NCBI GenBank assembly: GCA_930367215.1
Contig: OV884056.1
Location: 280,222,067-280,286,066 of the forward strand
Reading direction: 5' to 3'
Length of the DNA: 64,000 nt
Source of the DNA: Pollenia angustigena
Lineage: Eukaryota > Arthropoda > Insecta > Diptera > Polleniidae
Shown: in pieces, positions 44,291-54,989 of the stretch
Numbering within the stretch: the first letter of the stretch is position 1
Layout of the letters: every line of letters begins with the position of its first letter
Made by a program: the position numbers and the translations under genes
The notes under the pieces: generated by a model
Database searches by the model: none
Told to the model about the DNA's origin: nothing
What the model saw: the letters and a program-made list of their open reading frames with translations, nothing else

Positions 44291-45829
44291 AATATAGAAA
44301 AAGAACAAAAATATTTTTACGGTGTTAAATACATCCCTGGCCTCACTGATAATAAAAACATACGAACGTCAATAATAAACACTTAGCACTATAATCTCTG
44401 CAATAAAAGCTCCAATAGACTAACAACAACAAAACAACATTGTGTACGAATTACAATGTAAAGGGAATAACGAACAAAGTTGCGAACTCATATGCATTGG
44501 AACAACAAAACGATCCCTTGAAACTAGAATGGGAGAACATATCGATGGTTTTCTTCTCCAACCACGTAACTCTATTTTTTCCGATTTTAGTTTTAACCGG
44601 AAAAGTAATTAGTAAATACCGTCTTACAATTTTGCAATTTTTTTGTTTGGCGGAATATCGGAATTTTTCCTAATTCTTCGATTAGAAAAGAATTTATAGC
44701 AAAAATTTTCAAATATTTGGTAAAAAAAAAGTATTTTGTCTCCTGAAAATTAGCTGTTCTTGAGTTACGAGGTTGCGCAAGAAACCCATCGATATGATGG
44801 ATATACAAAGAAAAAAAGAAACGACAGCATTATCAACACACATTTCAAAAACACAACATAAAATTGATTTCAAGGGGGTGCGAATACCAGATAAAGTAAG
44901 GGGGGATAAGAAGAGATTTACAATTGAAAGTCTAATGGCCATTTTCTCAATGTATCGACAAACTGTCTGTTACTTAATGTCAACATAAATTTATTAGACC
45001 GATAAACTGTCCGTTAACGATTTTAGGTTTCTCAATATACCGACAAAAAACATTGTTTTCAGTTGGCAACACCACTCAAAATACATGTAAAAGTTGGGAG
45101 TCAGCTGATTGAATTTATCTGCACGGCAAATAAAAGAAAAATAAATAATTGGCAGATGAGTGCTGGTTAGTTTTGCGACCGAATAGAAGCAAATGAGACA
45201 TTGAGAAAACCAAAGTTATTTAATGTGCAGTTTTTCGTTGGGTAAAAAGATAATCGCCTAATGAGAAAATGGCCATAAGGATACAAGAAAACATAAAGAA
45301 GACAATGAATGTCAAAGAAGACACTAACAATATTAGCGCAAATTATAGGGTTGCAATTACTTAATCGTTACAGTGATACTTGTTTTGATATGTGTTTAAC
45401 ATATAATTTATGTTTTATGTTTATATGTTTAATGTTACATATAAAAGGAGAAATTTAGTTTAATGTGAAAAGCTCATATTGTAAGTTTACTTTTTTAATG
45501 TAATTTATTTGTATTTATGTTAATTTATATGTTTTTTAAAATTTTGAAAAAGTCGACAAAAAATCGACGAAACCTCGGGAAAACTGTAATAAAAAATTGC
45601 TTTTTATTTACATTAATTAAACCTTAGGCCCTATTAGCTTAAATAAAAAACAAATCAATATAAATCTTCCGGTTAGCCTCGACGGCTTTTCTCTATGCGT
45701 GACAACTATTGCCAGTTATTGTTCACTGATTTCAGATTCTAATACTGTAATTTATAAGATATTATGTCTTGTTGTGTTAGAAAATCATATTTAATAAATA
45801 CAAATACAAAATACAAAATACAAATTGAT

Positions 45830-46440
45830 AAAATGTTTACCCTTGCGGATCCCGGGATTGACCTCAACCTGATAATGAAAAAGGTAAAATATCCATAAGA
45901 TGATCCCTACAACCCCTGGGGGACACAATTAAGTACAGATTTGTCCGATTTACGTGATCATCGTCCTAAGACCTTTCCTTACGGTGCTCCTAATACTGGG
46001 TCAAAAAATGCGTTGACCAGCGCCGCCTTCCTCCTTCGCCACAAAGCTATGACACCAGAGCAAGGGCACCGACTGCGAATCCATGCATTTGGACATCCCC
46101 CTCGGTAAAGGGCGGAGCCTATCTAACACTCCTACCATTTTATGGTCAAATGACAACCGGTTGCAATGCAATTCCACACCGAGCAATAACTTACTCTACC
46201 CGCGATATGGGTATTAAACCACAACCACCACGTTACTCCCCCAAAGGGGCCTCACCATAACCAGGTTGGGACCGAGGTCCCAAGAGCACCCTGGTTCCCG
46301 TGGCATCGAATAAAGACTTCGGTCAGTTTCGTAGCCTAGCATACTTCCAGTTGGACCCCAAACGGTACCGGGACTGGTGGCCCACACAATTAAGTACAGT
46401 CGCTCAAGCCCGCCCAAGACATACTTACTTATGGATAATA
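45830..46440. other. GC-richer island with a short direct repeat
   Basis: A second GC-richer block. ACACAATTAAGTACAG occurs at about 45925 and again at about 46383, some 460 bp apart, with different flanks. Minus-strand frames at 46001-46186 and 46214-46417 are Gly/Pro/Trp-rich but match nothing I can name. It is possibly part of an eroded retrotransposon. Confidence 0.4.
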
Positions 46441-46558
46441 TTTGAAAAGTGAATCCTATTTAGGAGCCATGGACCAGTCTTGAAGCCGCCAAACTTAAAA
46501 GATTTAGAATCATAGAAGCGGTCTTATTACCGAGTATTATCTAGATATCTACATCTAT

Positions 46559-46770
46559 CAGGGGTGTTCTGGAAATCGAAAACGCCAAACGCAAGAATTT
46601 TAAAGTTGTTGTTAATACACTTTTAATGAAATTTTTATAATTTTTGCTACAAAATTCTGTTTAATAGAGATTATTTGTTTAATATTTGTCATAAAATTCT
46701 TTTATTACAGAAATCTAATTTAAAAACTACGTTAAAAATTCTTGCGTTTTCGATTTCCAGAACACCCCTG
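46559..46770. mobile_element. 212-bp MITE with CAGGGGTGTTCTGG ends
   Basis: CAGGGGTGTTCTGGAAATCG at the left is matched exactly in inverse at the right. The similarity continues through AAAACGCAAGAATTTT apart from a 7-bp insertion on the left arm. TAT flanks both sides (46556-46558 and 46771-46773). Non-coding, and well preserved, so fairly young. Confidence 0.85.
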
Positions 46771-47482
46771 TATACGACATTTTTCGTCTAAAAGCGGTTA
46801 AGGAGAAGGGGGAATTTCATATCAGACAACCAGCCAGGCAGCCAACTTGACGGACGGACGGTCATCGCTAGAACCGTCTAGAACCAATATTTGTATGTCT
46901 TACACTTATCAGTAAAAACGGATATACCCCACCGGAAAAAAATAAAGGCTTTTTTTTTGCAGACAAGAGTCCTCCAAGCCGCACTCCAACTTCATTTCTA
47001 ATTAACACAGGGTGGCATTGGATACCAAGACTTTGCCTAATTAACACAGTTTTGTTGTAATCTTTTTTTTTGTCTTAACAACTATCTTTAAGCTTTATGA
47101 AATTATAATCAATCTAATTTAGATACACAATTTTATATTTTCTTTATCCTACGTCTATACGCCCAATTTGTATTTGTTAGCATAAGCAATAACGTCGGCA
47201 GAATGACGTCACAGAAATGTTCTATGTTTAATATATTTTTCAGAGTGGAGTAAACGTATCTCTAAACACAAAACATGAATTTGTATGTAAATAAATACTT
47301 ACATTTTCTTTGGCAACCAATTAATTTTTAATTGTTAATTTGTAAAGTTTGAATTTAAATTTTATGTTTTAAGTTTACAATTTTTCCTTTTTTGTATCTG
47401 ATAATTGATTTTGGCAGCTTGTGTTCAAATATAATTGCTCAGCAATATATTATAGCATTTGTTGCTGAACATGTGTTCAAAT

Positions 47483-48022
47483 CAGTGTTCGAAAATAAAC
47501 ACTAAATATCGTTTCTTAATGTTTGGTTCGGTAGATTTGTGGAAAACACAAACGCTAATAGTGTTTGTGTAGAAAATCATTAAAAAAAATAACGCTTCCC
47601 TGTTAGTCATCTTTCGAACACAAAAATATTACTGTTGTTATCAAACTCAACAAAAGATGTAAACATTTAATTCCGTTCGGTTTTTTTTGAAAATCCACAA
47701 ACTTCAATGTCTTCGGTTCGGCTTGTTAATGTTCGTCCCTTTTGGCTGGTAAAAAAAAACAAAAATTTTTTACAAAAACAAAATACACACACGAAAAAAA
47801 CATTATAGAACATTAAAATATAATGTTTGTCTACAGTATAACTACAATTGTTCTGTTTTTTAACGAAGAACCGAACATTGTATAATCTTCGGTTCTTTCT
47901 TGAAAACATTTACGAACGGTATTACGGGTTGTGTATGTCTACACAATCACTAAAAAAATAGATATTGTTCCTGGGTGTGTGAGCCGAACGTTAAATAATG
48001 TACTGTTTATTTTCGAACACTG
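47483..48022. mobile_element. 540-bp hAT-type MITE with perfect 8-bp duplication
   Basis: The ends CAGTGTTCGAAAATAAACA and TGTTTATTTTCGAACACTG are an exact inverted pair. GTTCAAAT is present at 47475-47482 and again at 48023-48030. Inside, TTCGGTTC and GAACCGAA words recur in both orientations (for example near 47526, 47677, 47712, 47868 and 47890). No transposase frame. It is a non-autonomous hAT element 0.4 kb from the serine-rich Ser exon. Confidence 0.9.
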
Positions 48023-48392
48023 GTTCAAATACATATTTATGCAATCCACATGTTAATATCTAGTGTTGGAAATAGAATTTGATAGTTGCTACGGCAATAA
48101 TTGCCAAGCAAATTGCTCGTCTAGACTTAGGGTTATATAAAATCGCTGTGACGATTGATTGCGTTGCCAATTTATGTTGGCAATGTCAATATTTTTATAA
48201 TTTTAAAATTTTTATTTTACCTAAAAAGTTATACAGTTTCTTTACTTTTGCACTGCCAACTATTTCTTTGGTTTTGGTAATTTATAAGATTTATTAATTT
48301 TTTAACCGCTTCGTCCCACTGTTTCCCAAATCCCAAAAAAATAACAAATACGAGAAAAAAATATTAAATAAATACTAAAATATTCAACTTAC

Positions 48393-48720
48393 TTATTTCA
48401 CATGTTGGACCTGTCCAACCAGGTACACAGGCACAAGTGAATTCCGAGACTGGTGGAATTTGTTGGTGGTTATAGTTTGTATTACTAATACTGCCGCTGA
48501 TGCTGCTGCTGCGTCCACTTGCAGTATTATTACTGTTGTTTAATGATGACGATAATGCTGCTAAGATCAGAGCAGATGATGATGATGACGATGATGATCC
48601 TAAACCCAATTCTAGCAGCGGTAAATTATTATGTCTACTAACTGGTTTCCCCATCGACGAACTCATGCCACGCATTTTACGATACGATGACAAGGCAGTT
48701 ATATTTGGTATTTTTGATTC
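48393..48720 (-). CDS. Ser: Serrate exon: serine-rich insertion and second half of EGF 4
   Basis: This 328-nt exon starts in phase 0 after a TTTGCAG acceptor (AG at 48722-48721) and ends GAAATAA|GTAAGT, leaving one base for the next codon. It encodes about 95 residues with no cysteine (an Arg/Met/Ser-rich start, a run of eight serines from an ATC-type triplet repeat, an Ala/Leu stretch and an Asn/Ser-rich stretch). It then supplies the final three cysteines of EGF 4 (TCACVPGWTGPTCEI). The insertion lies between cysteines 3 and 4 of EGF 4, the same place as in Drosophila Serrate. Its sequence is low-complexity and probably fast-evolving. The Ser run is coded by a repeat that could vary in length between individuals. 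The exon lies alone between 9.2-kb and 35-kb introns. The splice-phase match to both neighbours makes the call firm even though the insert itself would not be recognised by similarity. Confidence 0.92.
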
Positions 48721-49599
48721 CTGCAAAAGAAAACCAAAAGGAAAAAGTTTTTAAAAAATAAGAAAAATTGTAAACAAAACCTAACGTAAATATCATCATA
48801 CATTTATTCATTTTTTTCTTTTATGAAAAAGCAAAAGAAATTTACATTCATAGTCTAAAGATGTTAATAGCAGTCTTTTAAACAAAATGAAAATTATAAT
48901 AAACAGCGTGGAAGCATTCACTCACTCACTCATGGTAACACATGAGCTAATGTTTTTTTTTTTTTTGTTTCTTCTGCCAAGTAAGTTGGTTAGTAAGCAC
49001 TCCTTTGGGCTCACATACATGCACATTTATGCGGATGCTCTTTTTTTGCATTTCTTTTTGCGTTCAGGCAGTCACTTAGTTTTGCTGCACGGTTAAGGCA
49101 TTAAATTAATAATAAAATTGTAATAAAGATTTGTACTTCTTTGTATGTTTTCTGCATACACAAAGTTTTTTTTTTGCTTCTTTGAGTTATTATTAATATT
49201 TATATAGTGCCATAAAACAAATATTACACACTCGAACTTAAACTCATTGGTTGGAGCACATCTTCTGTTATAAATGTAATAACTTCTTTTTTAATGCCTT
49301 TGAATGGTCTTAATCGTTATTTGAGGGGAAGCCAGGAAGACCAATGAATGGTAATTGCAATTTAAACGATGTTGTTGAATTTTTTAGATTATAATATATT
49401 TTTGCCTCAAATTATCTTGGTTATGTTTAAATAAACTATATATAATTTTCAGGATTAAAACTAAATTATGACTATGGATTTAAGAATGTTTCCTTTTTTA
49501 TGGAAAAGTCTACATAGTTTTAAGTGTAAAGGGAAATTTATAGCATGTGTTAGTTTTGTTAAATAATGTCTTTTAATTGTTGGATCAAGAAAGACTAAA

Positions 49600-50904
49600 G
49601 CTACGGTCACACTTATTAAACATTTGACCAAATATGCATAACCACTACTTTTGTTAATACACTGAAAGAATTATGCTTCATAAATTTAATGAATCAATTT
49701 CATTAAATTTTTTTCATTAATCGACTGAAAAATTTCATTACGGGAATGAAATTTTACAAATATAATGAAACAATTTCATTAACACTACAAAATTGAGTTT
49801 CGTAATTTCGTTAACATTTTTTAATAAATTAATGACAACTTAATATCTTTTATAAAAGAAAAATTCAACTTATTGTTATACATAATTTCAAGAGGAAGAT
49901 TAAAATTAACTATTAATTAAAATATTTAAATATTTTTAAGTTAATGAAAAAAATGAATCTTTCGTAACTTCATATTTGCCATGATAAATGTCACTAAATC
50001 AATGAAAACAAGAGAAAATTATTAAACTTCAAAATAATTATAACTAAAAAATGTTCTTCCTGTAATGGAACTACAATTTTTAGCGGTAGACATTAAAAAA
50101 TATATGAAAAAAATTGTAAATTTTAATGTTTCATAACATTAATGAAAAAATTCATAACGATAATGAAATACTGATTTTAGCTAAATGTAAGAAATATTTA
50201 GGTTCAAAAACAAACAACGCGAAAGAAAAACAAGTGCATAAAGTTTTATTTAATTGTTAATTTAAATAGACAAAACTTACGCAGTAGTAGAAGCCAAAAA
50301 AAATAAAAAAGACGGCAGATGAAGGTCGTCGCGGGTTGGAAAATAAATTTAGTACAATTTACTTAAAGGTAAGCTTATGAAAGTAGAACATAGCATGATG
50401 TAAACAAAATATAAAAACGAAAGAAAATTAATAAAACTTGATGATTTGAAACAGGAATAAAAAACAAAAATAAAAATCACAACAACTGAAAACGCACATT
50501 GAAAAAATGGATAAAATAAATTAAAAATTTCATTCAAATATAAAAACATTTATATTAATATAATAAAAAAAATTTCTATAAAACGTTTGACATTAAAATA
50601 ATGCAAAATTTTCATTGATTTTATGAAATATTTGATTAACGAGGGGCTAATGTAACATTCTTCATTAATCCAATCAAGGGTTACAAAGGTTGAATTTTAA
50701 TGTAATTTTTCATTAGATTAATGTCAAAATCCATTGGATCTGTGAAGACAATTGTTTCAGTGTAGTTAGCAAGATAGCAAAGACTATTTTTTGTAAGATG
50801 TGGTATAATAATCAAAATAAATATTGGAATTAAAGAAAATAATATTTTAGTTTGCCTGTTGGTCACGTTTTTTTCGTCCAATAGTTGATAAGTGTGACCG
50901 TAGC
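49600..50904. mobile_element. TIR element GCTACGGTCACACTTAT (outer of a nested pair)
   Basis: GCTACGGTCACACTTAT at the left and ATAAGTGTGACCGTAGC at the right form an exact 17-bp inverted pair. Almost the whole interior is taken by a second TIR element (49660-50762), so the outer one retains only about 60 bp on the left and 140 bp on the right. No target duplication is clear. Confidence 0.8.
49660..50762. mobile_element. Inner TIR element with TTTCATTAA repeats
   Basis: CACTGAAAGAATT and AATTGTTTCAGTG form the ends, with TA on both sides (49658-49659 and 50763-50764), which fits a Tc1/mariner-type insertion. The words TTTCATTAA, TAATGAAA and close variants recur more than a dozen times, mostly within 200 bp of each end. 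No transposase is visible. Confidence 0.78.
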
Positions 50905-51071
50905 ATAAGGCAATGATTTGGAATTAGAAAATAAAAAATGATTTGTAATTAATATTAATCATACGCAAAGTGGTACAATTATAAAAAATAAATGTCTTTC
51001 CTAAGAAGTTGGAAATACATACCAAAAAAAATTAAAATATTTTATTCTCTTGACAACTTTCATTGAATGAA

Positions 51072-51190
51072 GGTATACTTAGTTTGTCATTCCGTGTGAA
51101 GTTTTTAATAAAGTAAAATATAAAGTATATATGGTATTGGTCTTAAAATCATTATCTCTGTCCTTTCGTCTGTTGAACTAACGCTCACTT
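51072..51190 (-). repeat. F1 repeat fragment, minus orientation
   Basis: AAGGTATACTTAGTTTGTCA and TTCCGTGTGAAGTTTTTAAT are the reverse complement of the F1 3' end (AATGCCAAACTTAATATACC). It continues to TCTGTTGAACTAACGCTCAC. Another minus-orientation scrap lies at about 52085-52260, on the other side of the TIR element. Confidence 0.65.
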
Positions 51191-51392
51191 TCGAACACAT
51201 AAAAAACACATTCGAGTACATTAAGATGGTATTTACTCAAAATTTAATAACTTTTAATAGAAGCAAAACTATTTTTAATTTAATATAAAAGCGATATGAA
51301 AAAATATTTTTAAACTGTTTCATTACTAAACAGCGGAAAAAATAGCACGTTATTTTTAAAGTGGGTAGATATGAATGTTACGTATCGATTTC

Positions 51393-52011
51393 GGGAGGGT
51401 GCTTTTCAACCATGGGAGGAAAGGCCATGATGGCTTTATGCTCAATTGAATGGGAGATAAAGCCGTAATGGTCTTATTGCCCAATCATGGAGAGGTAAAA
51501 TTTTGCGAAGTGAGAGATATAGCCATATTTTTTTCCCCCATATGAGAGGCAAAGCCATATTTTTCCAGAATATTGTTACGCATGGTGTAAACATCCTGTA
51601 AAAGGGAAAATACTCAGTTATCGTTGAAAACATTTTTTTGTTCTTGTGGCGCACGCAGGAAAACTTTATTTTATTCAGCGAAGCCACCTGTCGCGTCCTA
51701 CTGGAGGAAAAACCCCCTAAGCGCGGCCGCAGGCATCCAAGCAGAAAAACTTTAGTATGTGAAGCCAGATTTCAATACTTAACTTTAGTAAAAGGGAAAA
51801 TCATTACCTCTTAATTATAAAAATAAGAAAACTATTAATCAATGTAAAATGGAAAATTTCTTCAAAACTGAAATGACAGATAAAGCCATTTCCTAATATT
51901 ACTAATGTGCCCTAAGGCCATGATGGCTTTGCCTTCTATTCGAATGAAAAAAATAAAAGGCTTTATCTCTCTTTTGAATGGGAGATAAAGCCATCATGGT
52001 CTTACCTTCCT
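51393..52011. mobile_element. Palindrome-ended TIR element, second copy
   Basis: This is an inverted, shorter copy of the element at 1039-2074. Shared blocks in reverse order include ACGCAGGAAAACTTTATTTT, GCGAAGCCACCTGTCGCGTC, GCGCGGCCGCAGGC and AAGCCAGATTTCAATACTTA. Both ends carry the GGCCATGATGGC palindrome. It lacks the 184-bp tandem array, and its right end has lost the GGGTGCTTT terminus. Confidence 0.8.
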
Positions 52012-52309
52012 CGATATCTTCCAAAAAGTAAAAAAAACAAAAATTTTAAGTTAATACCCTCTGTATGATTAAGAGCGATATGCATTTACGTGGATCTTTG
52101 AGTAATTCTAAGTCGATTTATCGATGTTTGTCTTCTGAAAACACTCGCACTTTTAAAGAATCAACAGAAAAGCAAAATGTTGGCGCCAAGTTCTAGTTCG
52201 CTTAAGCAGTTTCAAATTTAAATCCAGCACATTCAGTTCAGTAGGAAAAGAGTTATAATGGAATGTGGAAAAACCTTCCTAACAAAAGTTTATATTTTTG
52301 TTAAAAAAA

Positions 52310-53095
52310 AACTAACATATAGGTAATTGCATAGTGTTGAACGTGACAGTCTTACGCATCAAAAATGCAATAACATTTTAAACAACAAATATTTTTACGT
52401 TCTTTTAACCCTTAAATTATACCACTTAGAAAGCACTGTTATCTATGTTAAAGTTGATGGAGGGCGCGATTCTAGGTCAAAGATAATGGCAAAAAGGTAG
52501 CGGTTCGAACGTGAAAAAATAGAAGTAGTTTTTGTGGCTACGCATAAAAAGGCGCAGTTCAGCGAAACCTGGCACAATTTTATAGTCAAACTACTTTCAG
52601 AATTTTACGTACATAACAATATAACACTAAAATGTCTTTGGTTTGATACCAGAATCTTCTGTATTTTTTTAAGCCAAAATCTGTGTCGATACGTGACATT
52701 TCGAACGTGAAATTTTTCCATAATAATTTAACTGGATAATGATTAAAACAAAATAAAAATTTACCATTAATTCGATTATTATATTGCTCTTTGAACTCTT
52801 CCTTAGATTATAGGCAATGTAAGAACATTTGTTTGGAATAATTTTTATCAAATATCACCTCTATTAAGAAAGATAAATGTTAAAGAAAACATACAATAAA
52901 ACATTCTCACATATAAGAAATTACGTTTACACAAATTTGCAGTCTGTTTGTTCATCTAAGTGAACAAATTTATGGGTAAATTTATAAAATTAGTAAAATC
53001 TAAATATTTCTCTATAACAATATCGTAAAATAATCAGTTTTTAATAACTTTTAAATTTTCGGTCACGGTGGGCCTTTTGACGGAAATGCCCATAT
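52310..53095. repeat. Triple-motif repeat, copy B
   Basis: GAACGTGACA or GAACGTGAAA occurs at 52339, 52507 and 52703. The block is followed by a shared tail (ACTTTTAAATTTTCGGTCAC, then GGAAATGCCCATATG). It is a direct tandem partner of copy C, 775 bp away, and nearly identical over most of its length. No protein frame is conserved across it. Confidence 0.82.
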
Positions 53096-53757
53096 GGGTA
53101 ATTGCATAGTGTTGAACGTGACAGCCGCACGCATCAAAAATGCAATAACATTTTAAGCAACAAATATTTTTACGTTCTTTTAGCCCTTAAATTATACCAC
53201 TTAGAAAGCACTGTTATCTATGTTAAAGTTGATGGAGGGCGCGATTCTAGGTCAAAGATAATGGCAAAAAGGTAGCGGTTCGAACGTGAAAAAATAGAAG
53301 TAGTTTTTGTGGCTACGTATAAAAAGGCGCAGTTCAGCGAAACCTGGCACAATTTTATAGTCAAACTACTTTGGTTTGATACCAGAATCTTCTGTATTTT
53401 TTTAAGCCAAAATCTGTGTCGATACGTGACATTTCGAACGTGAAATTTTTCTATAATAATTTAACTGGATAATGATTAAAAGAAAATAAAAAGTTACCCT
53501 TAATCCAAATAACATATTGCTCTTTAAACTCTTCCTTAGATTACAGACTATGTAAGGAACTTTTATGGAATAATTGTTATAATATATCACCTCGTTTAAA
53601 GAAGATAATATTAAATAAAACATACAATACAACTTTCTCACAAATAAGATATTACGATTCTGCAACTTTGCAGTCTGCTGGTAAACGAATTTTTGGGGGA
53701 ATTTATAAAAATTGTATTATCTAAATATTTCTCTATAACAAAATCACAAAAAACCAG
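53096..53757. repeat. Triple-motif repeat, copy C (tail displaced by F1)
   Basis: The same word at 53114, 53282 and 53436; the last step is shorter because of a deletion of about 40 bp relative to copy B. Copy C stops at CAG (53755-53757), where an F1 element begins. The missing tail (TTTTAAATTTTCGGTCACGG) resumes at about 54969. Confidence 0.82.
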
Positions 53758-54274
53758 TAAGAGTGCTTTACTCGGCTATGCCGAATCTGATATACCCTTC
53801 ACCATGATGAGATAAGAACAAAAAGTTATATACATAAATCTGTGGTTTTCATGGGAAACCACGTATGTCTATTTTTTTTGATTTTGAATTGTTGATGCCA
53901 TATTGCTAAATTTAAAGCGCTCTTTATATTTTTTTAAAAATTTTTAAAAACAGATAGACCCATTGCGATGTTTTAACTCAATTACAAAGTTGAAAAGGTG
54001 CAATATCTAACCCATAGTTTGCTCTGGAATGGTTTTTTCGGCTCTCCTGAAAAATTTTATTTTAAGACATACGCGGTTGCCCATGAAAACCACAGAAATA
54101 ACGTTCTTTAGATATTGAGCCACGCCATGCCGAAGAATATAAAAAAACAAAAAATTTATTTATGTACCTAAGCCTGTTTCGTCTTTTGCCAATGTTGATG
54201 TTTGAAATTCGTTTTGTAATCTTAAGATCGTTTTTTAGAACACAAAAAATTAAATAAAAAAAAAAAATTTGGTC

Positions 54275-54345
54275 GGGATTCGAACTGGCAATATCATCGG
54301 TCTCAGGAGAGAACTTAACAACTCGGCTACAAATGCTTTTACTAA
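54275..54345 (-). other. tRNA-like sequence inside F1 copy c
   Basis: On the minus strand there is an A-box-like TAGCCGAGTTGTTAAG and a B box AGTTCGAATCCC at near-tRNA spacing, followed by a T run (a possible Pol III stop). A counterpart lies at 56098-56165 in F1 copy d with a similar downstream sequence (AAAACGAT). The stems are too degenerate to call a tRNA gene. Confidence 0.55.
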
Positions 54346-54517
54346 AGAAGCGTTTAATTAAAATATATTGAGTCTATGAGTTTGTTTCTTTATTCGAGCG
54401 GCACATCATATACATGCATTAATGTGTATGTGTATGTAAAATTAAACACATTACAAATCAAATCCACCACTTGTAGTGAAGTGTATAAAAAAACAACAAA
54501 AAAAAAAAAAAACACAT

Positions 54518-54614
54518 TACCAACACTGTATTACCATATGTATGACCGTAGAAACCAAAATTGAATTGGTTTGTATGGTATGTTTATGTCGTTTTGGTAA
54601 TACAGTGTTGGTAT
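54518..54614. repeat. Short inverted repeat, 97 bp
   Basis: TACCAACACTGTATTACC and GGTAATACAGTGTTGGTA are an exact 18-bp inverted pair about 60 bp apart. It is possibly a tiny MITE inside the F1 copy. Confidence 0.75.
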
Positions 54615-54989
54615 GGTAATGTCACGTCTAATTGGACCTTTAAAGGAAAAAAAATTAAGGCAGTCGTGGTTTTTTACTCATATCTCAGCCATTTGTGAAC
54701 CGATCTTGCTGAATTGAATTCAATAGCAAACAATTCCGGACCATATGTGACACAAATGTAAAATAACCTGGCCCCCATCATATATGGGATCTTCGGAAAA
54801 CCCATTTCAACGGACAGACAAACATCGTTAAATCAACTTTGCTCCTCATAAGGACCCAGAATATATATACTTTATAGGGTCTAACATCAATATTATAGAA
54901 ATAACAAACTGAATGACAAACTTATATATACCCTATTCACAACCTGTGGTGAAGGGTATAAAAATATGCTTTTAATAAGTTTTAAATTT

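Larger units (their letters stand above)
13353..48392 (-). other. Ser: Serrate intron, 35 kb, between EGF 4 and EGF 5
   Basis: The intron starts GTAAGT (minus strand, at 48392) and ends TTGTAG at 13353. It splits one codon so that the exons join as CEI-N-IDEC. It is packed with transposon remnants of many ages, listed separately. Stretches in which I see no gene and no named element: 13353-14299 (some F1/F2-like scraps near 14100), 19764-20869, 23141-24213, 24394-25763, 27540-28430, 31028-32970, 33900-36010 (scattered short GTTGCCAG-type repeats from 34977 and a lone B-box-like sequence near 35800), 41096-42890, 44300-45830, 46940-47480 and 48031-48392. Long poly-A/T runs and (AT)-rich tracts are common. 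Regulatory elements of Ser could be in here but none can be identified by reading. Confidence 0.85.
53758..54968 (+). repeat. F1 dispersed repeat, copy c, with tRNA-like module
   Basis: It starts TAAGAGTGCTTTACTCGGCT with the hairpin, carries TATACCCTTCACCATG, and ends with ACCCTATTCACAACC and GGTGAAGGGTATAAAAA. Comparison with triple-motif copy B gives an empty site, so the boundaries are known to within a few bases. It contains an antisense tRNA-like module (54275-54345) and a small inverted pair (54518-54614). Confidence 0.83.

Noticed and set aside
48500..48754. 84-codon plus-strand frame with an aspartate run
   Set aside because: It is antisense to the Ser serine-rich exon; the Asp run is the complement of the serine codons.
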